From an uncultured Kineothrix sp. (GTDB lineage Bacteria; Bacillota; Clostridia; Lachnospirales; Lachnospiraceae), in contig CAJUSR010000007.1 in NCBI GenBank assembly GCA_910588855.1, positions 1 through 64,000 of the forward strand: 64,000 bases of DNA, given 5' to 3'. The notes beneath the pieces are model-generated. The model had not been told where the DNA came from. It was given only the letters and a program-made list of their open reading frames with translations, and ran no database searches. Shown here piece after piece: positions 16,612 through 23,929 of the stretch. How positions within the stretch are numbered: the first letter of the stretch is position 1; the number at the start of each line of letters is the position of its first letter. The translations under genes were made by a program, and so were the position numbers.

Positions 16612-18408
16612 TTACATTTCCTTATCATCCGGGTCGTTCATATCTTTAAGCAGTTCAGTTACTTCGGCTTCCGTCATATATGCAACTCCTGTGATTTTGT
16701 CATCCGCATCACGGATGACTTTGATATTGACGGTTCCTGCCGGGTTCATATTCAGCGTGTAATAGGAGTTATTGATGCGGATATCCAGAAAAATATTTAC
16801 CAATTGTTCATGGTAGTAATAATTCTTTCCGTCCATCGTAACGCCTATGGCCTGATATTCCGCCTTCTGTGCATTTTCGTGCTTTTTCTCCAGTTCATTA
16901 TAATACTCATTTTCCCCTTTTAGCTTATCAAATAGCATGGATTGGAAAGCCCAATTTTCATCCTCTAATGCCCGGTCTAACCAGCGTTCCAGTTCCGCTT
17001 CTTCCATGCAGTCCGTCAAGATGGAGAAAAATGCTCTTTCGTCATCAACATACGCTTTTTCGGCGAAGTAAGTAAAGAGCGAAGAGCTTGTGCTGAGCCC
17101 ATTTACGGCGACAGAGAAGAAAGGAATGTCGCTATCCACATAGAATTGTTCAAGCCATGTTTTTTGAGTGGTTTCATCCAGTTTGGGGAAGATACTTGCA
17201 AACAGCGGCAAACTACCTTTCTCGTAAAATTGTTTCGCTTGTGTAGAATATGTCTCGTAGAGTGTATTGATTTCCTCTTGTACAGGAAGGGTTGTTTTTT
17301 CATTGATTTTCAATGCTTGGGGATCTTCTAATATCTGCCCGGATGCGGCGGCAACGGGGTAAACGCCAATAAAAGCCGCGATAAAAATCATACATAGCGT
17401 CAGTGCGCTCATCAAAAGCCTTGTCAGTTTGGATTTTTTCTTGAAATTCATAATTGCATCTAACCTTTCTTTCAACAGTTGTTTATTTTCGCTTAAAGTG
17501 GCAACTCCGGGATTTTCCTGGTATTTTCCAACCGCTGCCATAGCGTCTAGTAAAGTCTTCCCATAGTTTTGGGCGTTGTTGTATCCTATTTTTGCAAGGA
17601 CAGCTTCATCGCAGGCTAATTCGCAGGCATTTGTAATTTCCCGGCTCATAAGATGAACGAGAGGGTTAAACCAATGTAGACAAACGGCAACCTGTACCAG
17701 CCATTTATAGAAAATATCCCGTCGCTTGTAGTGTGTCAGCTCGTGCAATGCGATATATTGAAAATCTTTTTCGGAAATATCCATGCCCGGCAACACGATG
17801 CACGGATGAAAAAAGCCAATCAAAAGCGGCGAAGAAACCAGTGGATTGATACAGAGTTCTACCGGTTTTTTTATGCATTCCTGATCTGCAATAATGGACA
17901 GCTTGTCTAAAATTCTAATGTCGGAAACCGGAATCAATCCAACATTGATATACCGTATAAAGCTTTGGTAGATTGTGATTTTCCGTATCAGCATACCCAA
18001 TGCGACCACCAGCCAAATTAGCCAGGTTTGATGAAACAGTAATGACAGGATATCCTGAAATGGGTGCGCAGTTGCCGATTCTTCTGCCGGGCTGCTTGAG
18101 TTCCCGCTTTCTGGCGTCAAACTGACAGTAGGATTCAAAATGTTTTCCCGGGTATGAAATGGGTTTTGCATTTCAAATGAAGGAGCGGCTTGGGTTATTG
18201 TTTGTTCAACTGCTTGACAGGTTTTTCCCATGAAGCTTGTTTCCGGCCCAAAGGGAAGCAACAGCCGTAGGATAACAACGAGCCAAATATAATATTGCCA
18301 TTGCCGGCTGGCTTTATTTTTAAAAAACCGCTTTCCCCAAAGCAGTGCCAGAATAAGCAGGGCGCCGGAAAAAGACATAGACAGAAATATTTTCAAAACC
18401 AGATTCAT
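16612..18408 (-). CDS. BlaR1/MecR1-like M56 family membrane metallopeptidase
   Basis: The 598-residue protein has four N-terminal membrane segments and the M56 zinc protease site HELTHYKRRD (near residue 220) with the distal Glu in CELACDEA. After a further transmembrane helix (about 325-350) comes an extracellular region of about 245 residues that is not a beta-lactam-binding domain; its end contains a 'MDGKNYYYHEQLVNIFLDIRINN' type beta segment. BlaR1 proteins sense an outside signal and cut the BlaI repressor. Its start overlaps the blaI stop (ATGA), so both are one operon. No beta-lactamase gene is adjacent, so the target may be elsewhere or the pair may act on its own operon. Confidence 0.85.
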   Translation of the reverse strand: MNLVLKIFLSMSFSGALLILALLWGKRFFKNKASRQWQYYIWLVVILRLLLPFGPETSFMGKTCQAVEQTITQAAPSFEMQNPFHTRENILNPTVSLTPESGNSSSPAEESATAHPFQDILSLLFHQTWLIWLVVALGMLIRKITIYQSFIRYINVGLIPVSDIRILDKLSIIADQECIKKPVELCINPLVSSPLLIGFFHPCIVLPGMDISEKDFQYIALHELTHYKRRDIFYKWLVQVAVCLHWFNPLVHLMSREITNACELACDEAVLAKIGYNNAQNYGKTLLDAMAAVGKYQENPGVATLSENKQLLKERLDAIMNFKKKSKLTRLLMSALTLCMIFIAAFIGVYPVAAASGQILEDPQALKINEKTTLPVQEEINTLYETYSTQAKQFYEKGSLPLFASIFPKLDETTQKTWLEQFYVDSDIPFFSVAVNGLSTSSSLFTYFAEKAYVDDERAFFSILTDCMEEAELERWLDRALEDENWAFQSMLFDKLKGENEYYNELEKKHENAQKAEYQAIGVTMDGKNYYYHEQLVNIFLDIRINNSYYTLNMNPAGTVNIKVIRDADDKITGVAYMTEAEVTELLKDMNDPDDKEM

Positions 18409-18785
18409 TTTTCCCGTCCTTTCTCCAACAATTCTTTCAATTCTTCATATTCCTCGTTTGTCAGTAAATCCCCTAAAATCAAATTAGAAACCAGCCCTCT
18501 TACGTTTCCTTCATAGATTTTATCCAGAAAGTTTTTGGTTTGTGCTGTTTGGTATTCCGCTTCAGAAATGAGGATTGTATATTCGTTTCGTCGTCCTATT
18601 TTTTTTGCGCTTAAAAAGCCTTTGTTGATAAGCCGTGATAAAAGGACAATCAATGTATTTTTCTGGCACGGTTTTCCCTTAGCCGCCAGCCCATCCATGA
18701 TATAAGGGAACAGTGTCACCTCCTCCGGGTTTCCCCATACGATTTTCATAATTTCAAGTTCGGCACTAGATAGTTGTTGTACCAT
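18405..18785 (-). CDS. BlaI/MecI/CopY family repressor
   Basis: The 126-residue protein has the winged-helix BlaI form: 'LSSAELEIMKIVWGNPEEVTL', 'KNTLIVLLSRLINKGFLSAKK', 'RRNEYTILISEAEYQTAQTKNFL', then the dimerization helix ending 'EEYEELKELLEKGREK'. I place the start at 18785, where GGAGG lies 8 bases upstream; a longer frame runs into the promoter and is not credible. It represses the blaI-blaR1 operon through the dyad at 18804-18847 and is inactivated when BlaR1 cleaves it (family knowledge). Confidence 0.92.
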   Translation of the reverse strand: MVQQLSSAELEIMKIVWGNPEEVTLFPYIMDGLAAKGKPCQKNTLIVLLSRLINKGFLSAKKIGRRNEYTILISEAEYQTAQTKNFLDKIYEGNVRGLVSNLILGDLLTNEEYEELKELLEKGREK

Positions 18786-18803
18786 GTTTTTTTCCTCCGC
18801 AAT

Positions 18804-18847
18804 GTATAACAAAGTGTTGACATATATAATATAACATTTTGTTATAC
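18804..18847. promoter_or_regulatory. BlaI-type operator and promoter
   Basis: GTATAACAAA (18804-18813) and TTTGTTATAC (18838-18847) form a perfect 10-bp inverted repeat separated by 24 AT-rich bases holding TATATAAT-like boxes. It lies 19 bases upstream of blaI. The spacing allows two BlaI dimers or a loop over the -10 region. Confidence 0.65.
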
Positions 18848-18859
18848 ATATGTCAAGCC

Positions 18860-19130
18860 AAGAGGAGAAGGTAAACGCAAAGAGCAAAGCCGAAAAGCAA
18901 AGTCGAAGAGCAAAGCCGAAAAGTAAAATCAAAGGAACAAAGTCTAATTTTCGATTTGTAACCGGCGGGATTATATCATATAAATTTGTGGAATGGAATG
19001 AGCTTCCTGAAAAATTGACTTCCGAATCCTAGTAGGCAAAAAGAGAAATGGGCAATATCCATAAGGGAAAAAGAGCGATAGATAATTAAAAATGAAAGTG
19101 CTATAATCGGATTTATAAATTGTGAATGAT
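18860..19130. other. Intergenic stretch without a supported gene
   Basis: The part 18870-18935 has short degenerate repeats of AAAGCCGAAAAG. A 60-codon frame here has no family resemblance and I do not call it. AT-rich sequence with GATTTATAAATTGTGAATGA lies near 19110. Nothing else is seen. Confidence 0.4.
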
Positions 19131-19530
19131 AAGGCTGACCGGGAAGGTTAGGGAGGCTGGGAAGGCTAAGGGTAGCAGGAAAGGTTCAAGGCATCCGGGA
19201 AGGTTAAGGGCGGCAGGGAAGGTTCAAGGCATCCGGGAAGGCTAAGGGCAACAGGAAAGGTTCAAGGCAATCGGGAAGGTTAAGGTCAGCGGGAAAGGTT
19301 CAAGGCATCCGGGATGATTAAAGACGGCGGAATGATTAAGGAAGGCTAGGGGTGGCAAAAGCTGGCCAGAAAGGTTCAAGGCAATCGGGAAGGTTAAGGC
19401 CAACAGGAAAAGCTAAGAACAGCCGGGAAGGTAAAAGACGGCAGAAATGATTCAGGCCGGCTGGGATGGCTGGAATGGCAAAAAAGGTTAAGGCGGATTT
19501 GGGTGGTTAAAGCCGGCTAAGAAGGGATAA
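19130..19530 (+). repeat. Degenerate purine-rich minisatellite
   Basis: About 400 bases consist of variants of CGGGAAGGTTAAGG, CAGGAAAGGTTCAAGGCATC and GGCTAAGGGCAGC, at least 18 imperfect units of about 20 bp. It is strongly purine-biased on the plus strand and ends 8-10 bases before the acetyltransferase start. It lacks the constant repeat and unique spacers of a CRISPR array. Confidence 0.85.
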
Positions 19531-19538
19531 GTGCAGCT

Positions 19539-20291
19539 ATGAAAGAAGCAATCAGGGAGAAAATAGAAGGATTGTTATCCAAGGAATATTATTGTAGTTT
19601 AGAGGAACTAAATGGAAAAGGAACAGTATTCTCGGTAAACTCCGATATAAAAAAGCCATATATTAAAATATTGGCGTATAGGAACTGTGTGGTGGTTTGT
19701 ACATCAAAAGATTTAGCGGGCAAAATGCAGGAAATCCTTCATGGTAAAAACAGGGATGAAATTTTTGAATGTCCGTTTGTTTATGGGCAGACCATACATT
19801 ATGTTCCGGAAAATATTTGTACGGATGTTACTTTGCCGTCTTGGGACTATACGTTTGACTTTCTTTTTGACGGAGATATTTCATCATTGCATGGGGTGAA
19901 GGGATTTGATAATTCCTTGGCATTTAATTGTAATGGATTTACTTCTACCAAGGCTGTCTGTGTGGCAAGACGCCATAAGGAAATGATTGGGATATCGGGT
20001 GCGGCAGAATCGTCCGTAAATGGCATATGGGAAATAGGTGTTGATGTTTTGGAAAAACATCGGAATGCCGGATTGGGAACGGCTTTGGTAAACAGACTGA
20101 CGAAGGAATTGCTGATTAGGAATGTTGTTCCATTCTATTCCGCTTCGGTTACCAATATTAGTTCTCAAATGGTAGCGGGCAGATGCGGTTATTTGCCGTT
20201 ATGGGTGGATACGTTTGGAACTGTTCTGGATGGAAGTTCATCATATGATAGTATATATGACAACATTATGAAAAAGCAATGGGTTTGCTAG
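19539..20291 (+). CDS. GNAT family N-acetyltransferase
   Basis: The 250-residue protein has an unassigned N-terminal domain and a C-terminal GNAT fold. The acetyl-CoA binding region is 'VDVLEKHRNAGLGTALVNRLT' (residues about 167-187, with the R/Q-x-x-G-x-G/A loop as RNAGLG), followed by 'VTNISSQMVAGRCGYLPL'. The substrate cannot be told from sequence. The start is the only Met that keeps the whole N-terminus; its ribosome site is weak because the upstream repeat ends here. It is monocistronic, with a 130-base gap to the next gene. Confidence 0.85.
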   Translation: MKEAIREKIEGLLSKEYYCSLEELNGKGTVFSVNSDIKKPYIKILAYRNCVVVCTSKDLAGKMQEILHGKNRDEIFECPFVYGQTIHYVPENICTDVTLPSWDYTFDFLFDGDISSLHGVKGFDNSLAFNCNGFTSTKAVCVARRHKEMIGISGAAESSVNGIWEIGVDVLEKHRNAGLGTALVNRLTKELLIRNVVPFYSASVTNISSQMVAGRCGYLPLWVDTFGTVLDGSSSYDSIYDNIMKKQWVC

Positions 20292-20421
20292 TAAAGGAAG
20301 CCTAGATTGTGTTTAGGAATATAGGCATATGGTAGCGGTTTGCAACTATATGGGAAGAACTATTTGCCAGACTGGTTGCCGGTAGGGGTCAAGAAAGGGA
20401 TAAAGGGATAAAAGGATGCAG

Positions 20422-21657
20422 ATGGACAGCATAAAAGGGATAAAGGCGGAATGGGAAAAGCAGCCGGAGGCATTTCCTGTTTTTTTGGAAAAACATCCCG
20501 AAATATTTCCGGCAGTGGGCGATATGCAGAAGAGAGAAAATGAGGCATTGATAGAAGAATTTTCCGCCCGGATGCAGAAAAAAGCGGAGCAAAGGCCGGA
20601 AGGGAAAGATGGTTTAAAACAATGGGAACAGGAGATGGAGCAGGAATTGAAATGTTTTCTGGAGAAAGAAAAAATGCTTTCTCTTTCGGAATGGATTAAT
20701 CCTGTGCTGTTCCATGAATTTGAAAAAGAAACGAAACATTTTATCGACAGGGTAAGGGGATTTGATGCTGACTTAAATGCCGGACAGATTTGGCAGGCAA
20801 TGCGGAACTATTTTATTTATGCGATGATAGTGGAGATGCAGGGAGAGAGGCAGAACGCGGCAAATCCGATTTTGGCATATAGCTTGCTTTATCCATATAC
20901 GGATAATTATATTGATGATAAAACGACTACAAAAGAGGAAAAAGAACGCTATAACAGGATGATTGCACGGAAACTAAAAGGGGAGCCTGTTTTGGTTCAG
21001 AGTGCATTGGAAGAAAAGACGTGCCGGCTTTTGGATATGATAGGGGATGCTTATGAAGGTGAGGCAAAAAAGAAAGTAATAGGAACATTGCTGCAACTAT
21101 TGGAAGCCCAGAACTACAGCATAAGGCAGCAGAAGGCGGGGATTTCGGAAGATGAGATTTTGGGGATTTCCATTTGGAAAGGAAGCGCTTCCGTGTTGGC
21201 GGATTACCTTTTTGCAACGCAGGATTGGCGGGAGAAAGAGGAGGGATTTTATTTAAGATTTGGCTTTTTGCTGCAGCTCGTGGATGATTTACAGGATATG
21301 GAAGAGGATAAAAAGGAAGGAAGCCATACGATGATGATAAAGGCGGCGGAGCAAAAGCGGCTGGAAGGGCAGGTAAACCGTCTGCTTTGGTTTATCTGGG
21401 ATACGGTTAGGGATTTTGAGCCGAGGAATCCGGGGCTGAAAGGGTTTGTGCTGAAAAACTGTGTGGAAATTACCCTCTTGTCGGCGGCGATGAATGCACA
21501 GCATTTTTTGAAAGAGTACATAAAAGCATTGGAACCATACCTTCCGCTTTCTGTGGAATTTATAAAGAAGATGAAGAAACAGCAGAAAAAAGGCAAGCAT
21601 GTACAAGGTATGCCTATTTCCGTCATGGAGGAAAAATTAGGAAAGGAATTGCCGTAG
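20422..21657 (+). CDS. Class I isoprenoid-synthase-like protein
   Basis: The 411-residue, almost wholly helical protein has two Asp-rich motifs at the expected spacing for the class I terpenoid synthase fold: DNYIDD (in YPYTDNYIDDKTTT, about residue 160) and DDLQDMEED (in QLVDDLQDMEEDKKEGSHT, about residue 285). These would bind Mg-diphosphate. Around them is 'LLQLLEAQNYSIRQQK', as in helical prenyl transferases. The first 110 residues are an extra N-terminal region. It may be a prenyl-chain synthase, squalene/phytoene-like condensing enzyme or terpene cyclase; the product is not predictable. The start at 20422 has AAAGG 6 bases upstream, better than the Met at 20416. No other isoprenoid gene is adjacent. 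Confidence 0.7.
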   Translation: MDSIKGIKAEWEKQPEAFPVFLEKHPEIFPAVGDMQKRENEALIEEFSARMQKKAEQRPEGKDGLKQWEQEMEQELKCFLEKEKMLSLSEWINPVLFHEFEKETKHFIDRVRGFDADLNAGQIWQAMRNYFIYAMIVEMQGERQNAANPILAYSLLYPYTDNYIDDKTTTKEEKERYNRMIARKLKGEPVLVQSALEEKTCRLLDMIGDAYEGEAKKKVIGTLLQLLEAQNYSIRQQKAGISEDEILGISIWKGSASVLADYLFATQDWREKEEGFYLRFGFLLQLVDDLQDMEEDKKEGSHTMMIKAAEQKRLEGQVNRLLWFIWDTVRDFEPRNPGLKGFVLKNCVEITLLSAAMNAQHFLKEYIKALEPYLPLSVEFIKKMKKQQKKGKHVQGMPISVMEEKLGKELP

Positions 21658-21734
21658 TGAAACGGCAGGGGAGAAATACTTAGAAAATGCAAAAGGAATA
21701 GCGAGGATATCCCAAAGGCTTTTAAAGGGCCGGA

Positions 21735-21790
21735 GGGATATTTTTTGTGCTATCTGCCAAACGCCACCGCCGGACAGACCTTTTGACGCC
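21735..21790. mobile_element. Decayed right end of a family 1 palindrome
   Basis: The sequence TTTTGTGCTATCTGCCAAAC then GCCGGACAGACCTTTTGAC matches the right arm of copies A and C. The left arm is absent. Confidence 0.6.
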
Positions 21791-21882
21791 TTGCGATACC
21801 ATAGAAGGCAACTTTGCAATTCCTCAATGCCTCCATTGAGGAAGATGGGCACTGTGCATGAAAAAAGAGCGGCTGTTCCATC

Positions 21883-22076
21883 CAATGTCATTTAGTTAAC
21901 GGTACCGGACGCCGTGAGGAACATAAAATGCTCCGTCACCACGCTTTCGCTCGGTAAAAAGCGTAACGGACACTAAACTCGTGAGGAACCTCGTTAAGTG
22001 CCGACGTTTTTTAACGGGTTCCTTGAGCATTTTATGTTCCTCACGGCTGAGTCAAGGCACTAACTAAATGACATTG
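21883..22076. mobile_element. 194-bp MITE, family 2 copy a, with target duplication
   Basis: The element starts CAATGTCATTTAGTTA and ends with the exact complement. Inside is a second perfect inverted repeat (CGTGAGGAACATAAAATGCTC type arms, 21 bp) and a central core GCTTTCGCTCGG ... TTTTTTAACGG. It is flanked by CTGTTCCATC (21873-21882) and CTGTTCCATT (22077-22086), a 10-bp target duplication with one mismatch. The copy at 46560-46753 has the same length and almost the same sequence. No coding capacity, so movement would need a transposase in trans. Confidence 0.9.
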
Positions 22077-22254
22077 CTGTTCCATTCATGCTTTCGGAGG
22101 GCGCAGACTGCACACAAAAAGAGAAGTTTATCTTGTAGACCCCGATGTGATAAACTCGTTTTTACAAAGAAATAAGAATTTGATAAAATAAACTTTAACC
22201 CCCGTTTTAACTATGAGCGGAATATGTAAAAATTATACGAAGGAGGAGTTTTAT

Positions 22255-22710
22255 ATGTTCAAAACGAATACGAAAGAGGAACCTTGTAATGAAGAAAAGG
22301 AGAAGGGGAGGTGCGTACTTGTATACTTGCTGCGGGTTGATAAGGAACGCAGGCAATATCGGGGGTATTTGGAGAACGTAAGGGATTTGGCTGCAGCGAA
22401 GCAAAGACTGGTGGATGATTATATTGAAGAAATCAGCCTGACGGATGAAATTAAAATCATCTGCGGCGAAGATGCGGTTGTGCTTGGCAAACCATTGAAC
22501 CGGGCCTGGTATGACGATAATGGGAAGCTGGTTACCGTGTTTGCTGGAACTTTGATGTTTGTGAGGCGTGAAGGAATGCAATTGGTAAATATGAGAAAAG
22601 AAGATGTGGAGCTGATTGAACGGAGTATGAAACCGATAGAAAGAATTGCCTGTGGGCGCGTATTTACAAAGCCAGAGGATTCTTTGCCGGAATGGGAAGG
22701 GCTTTCCTGA
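22255..22710 (+). CDS. DUF3846 domain protein
   Basis: The 151-residue protein contains a DUF3846-like core: 'VDDYIEEISLTDEIKIICGED', 'LGKPLNRAWYDDNGKLVTVFAGTLMFV' (residues about 60-115). This domain occurs in many plasmid, phage and chromosomal proteins of Firmicutes and has no known function. The start at 22255 has a strong AAGGAGGAG 5 bases upstream; the longer frame from 22213 has none. It stands alone between repeats and the XRE regulator. Confidence 0.75.
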   Translation: MFKTNTKEEPCNEEKEKGRCVLVYLLRVDKERRQYRGYLENVRDLAAAKQRLVDDYIEEISLTDEIKIICGEDAVVLGKPLNRAWYDDNGKLVTVFAGTLMFVRREGMQLVNMRKEDVELIERSMKPIERIACGRVFTKPEDSLPEWEGLS

Positions 22711-22830
22711 TTCAGAGGTTGATTTTGACGGACTGTCAGTATGAGAATGGAAGTTCCCAGACTGGTCTGGTTATGAGCCGGGAACCTCAACCCCATAATG
22801 CATACCCCGGGTTTTGTATAACCCGGTGCG

Positions 22831-23109
22831 TTACAATTCGGATGCTCCGTCAGCCTGCTGCGGGGTATCTGTTTGTCTAAAAAATTCATTGAAATCACAT
22901 TTAAAAATTTCTGTTAGAGCGATTAACATATCGACAGTAGGGTTATTCCATCCGTTTTCCACCTTTGAGAAAATGCCGGTAGTGACATTTATGCCTTTGG
23001 TCTGCAGTTTAGCAATGACTTCTGTGGCTTTCATAGACTGCTCCATACGTAATCTTCGGATGTTCTTTCCGACAAGGGGGTTTAAGTGTTGATTAATTCT
23101 TTCTGCCAT
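22831..23109 (-). CDS. XRE family HTH regulator
   Basis: The 92-residue protein has an N-terminal helix-turn-helix: 'LVGKNIRRLRMEQSMKATEVIAKLQTKG', 'TGIFSKVENGWNNPTVDMLIALTEIF', and a short tail. It diverges from the sigma factor gene across a 223-base region with two similar 11-bp dyads (23161-23193), its probable targets. Its place suggests control of the sigma factor and so of the peptide export locus, by inference. Confidence 0.88.
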   Translation of the reverse strand: MAERINQHLNPLVGKNIRRLRMEQSMKATEVIAKLQTKGINVTTGIFSKVENGWNNPTVDMLIALTEIFKCDFNEFFRQTDTPQQADGASEL

Positions 23110-23160
23110 AATCTACCTCGTTTCTACTTTCTGTTTTAATATCGTATCAATAAAATTTTA

Positions 23161-23193
23161 TCCAATTTGGAAGTTTTTAGTGTCCAAAATGGA
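23161..23193. promoter_or_regulatory. Paired operator dyads between regulator and sigma factor genes
   Basis: TCCAATTTGGA (23161-23171, perfect palindrome) and TCCAAAATGGA (23183-23193) have centres 22 bp apart, about two helical turns, so two dimers would bind the same face. Just downstream are an extended -10 like TGTGTTACAAT and a 20-bp perfect AT palindrome ATATAAAAAATTTTTTATAT (23214-23233). Confidence 0.6.
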
Positions 23194-23332
23194 AGTTGTG
23201 TGTTACAATACCGATATAAAAAATTTTTTATATGATGATAGGACAATTTTCCTGCTTTGTGACGAAACAATACGAATGAGACAGATAGCGTGCTGCTGGA
23301 TATAGAGAGGGCAGTGGCATAAGGGGAGCTAC

Positions 23333-23842
23333 ATGGATAAGAATCAGTATTTCGAAACAATCTACAAAGAATATTTTCCCAAAATTTATGATTACATAAG
23401 AATCCGGATAAGGAATCCTGCTGTAGCGGAAGAACTGGCAGAGGATGTCTTTATTTCGGTGTATAAAAATCTGCATGTTTATGACGAAAACAGGAGCTTT
23501 ATCGCCACCTGGCTTTATGCCATTGCGGGCAACAGGCTAAAAAATTATTATAAAAGTTGGCAGTATAGGGAATACAACATAGAAGATTTGGAGGCGATAG
23601 ACTATTCCAACATAAAAGAATGCAGGAATGATATGGAGCAGGTAGAACTTCGGCTAGTATTGGATTGCCTCATCCGGAAATTGCCGAAAAGAAACCGTCA
23701 AATTGTATATATGAAATATTACCATAATATGACTTCCCGCGAAATAGGGAAAATTATGAATCTTTCGTCATGCAATGTGCGGATTATACTAAAACGTTCT
23801 TTGAATACCTTGCGGAAACAGCTGCGCAGGGAGGGGCATTAG
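23333..23842 (+). CDS. ECF-type RNA polymerase sigma factor
   Basis: The 169-residue protein has sigma region 2 ('YFPKIYDYIRIRIRNPAVAEELAEDVFISVYKNL', then 'FIATWLYAIAGNRLKNYYK') and region 4 ('KLPKRNRQIVYMKYYHNMTSREIGKIMNLSSCNVRIILKRSL' in parts), and no regions 1 or 3, so it is an ECF sigma. AGGGGAG lies upstream of the ATG. No anti-sigma gene follows. It directly precedes the NHLP export genes in the same direction, so control of that operon is likely. Confidence 0.93.
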   Translation: MDKNQYFETIYKEYFPKIYDYIRIRIRNPAVAEELAEDVFISVYKNLHVYDENRSFIATWLYAIAGNRLKNYYKSWQYREYNIEDLEAIDYSNIKECRNDMEQVELRLVLDCLIRKLPKRNRQIVYMKYYHNMTSREIGKIMNLSSCNVRIILKRSLNTLRKQLRREGH

Positions 23843-23861
23843 GAAAAAATAGCGAATAGTA

Positions 23862-23896
23862 GAAAATTGCAAAAACTTGCCGGTTTTGCAATTTCC
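23862..23896 (+). terminator. Hairpin between sigma gene and export operon
   Basis: AATTGCAAAA (23865-23874) and TTTTGCAATT (23884-23893) pair perfectly around a 9-base loop. No T-run follows, so it may be an attenuator or RNA processing site rather than a full terminator. Confidence 0.5.
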
Positions 23897-23929
23897 TATA
23901 TTTAATAAATACATAAGGAGGAAAAGAAA

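Noticed and set aside
18850..19032. 60-codon ORF with Lys-rich repeats
   Set aside because: It starts inside the blaI operator, has no ribosome site and reads short DNA repeats.
19130..19530. CRISPR-like repeat array
   Set aside because: Units vary in sequence and length, with no constant repeat or unique spacers, and no cas genes are in the window.
23214..23233. Terminator for the XRE gene
   Set aside because: The AT palindrome lies upstream of both divergent genes, so it is part of the promoter region.
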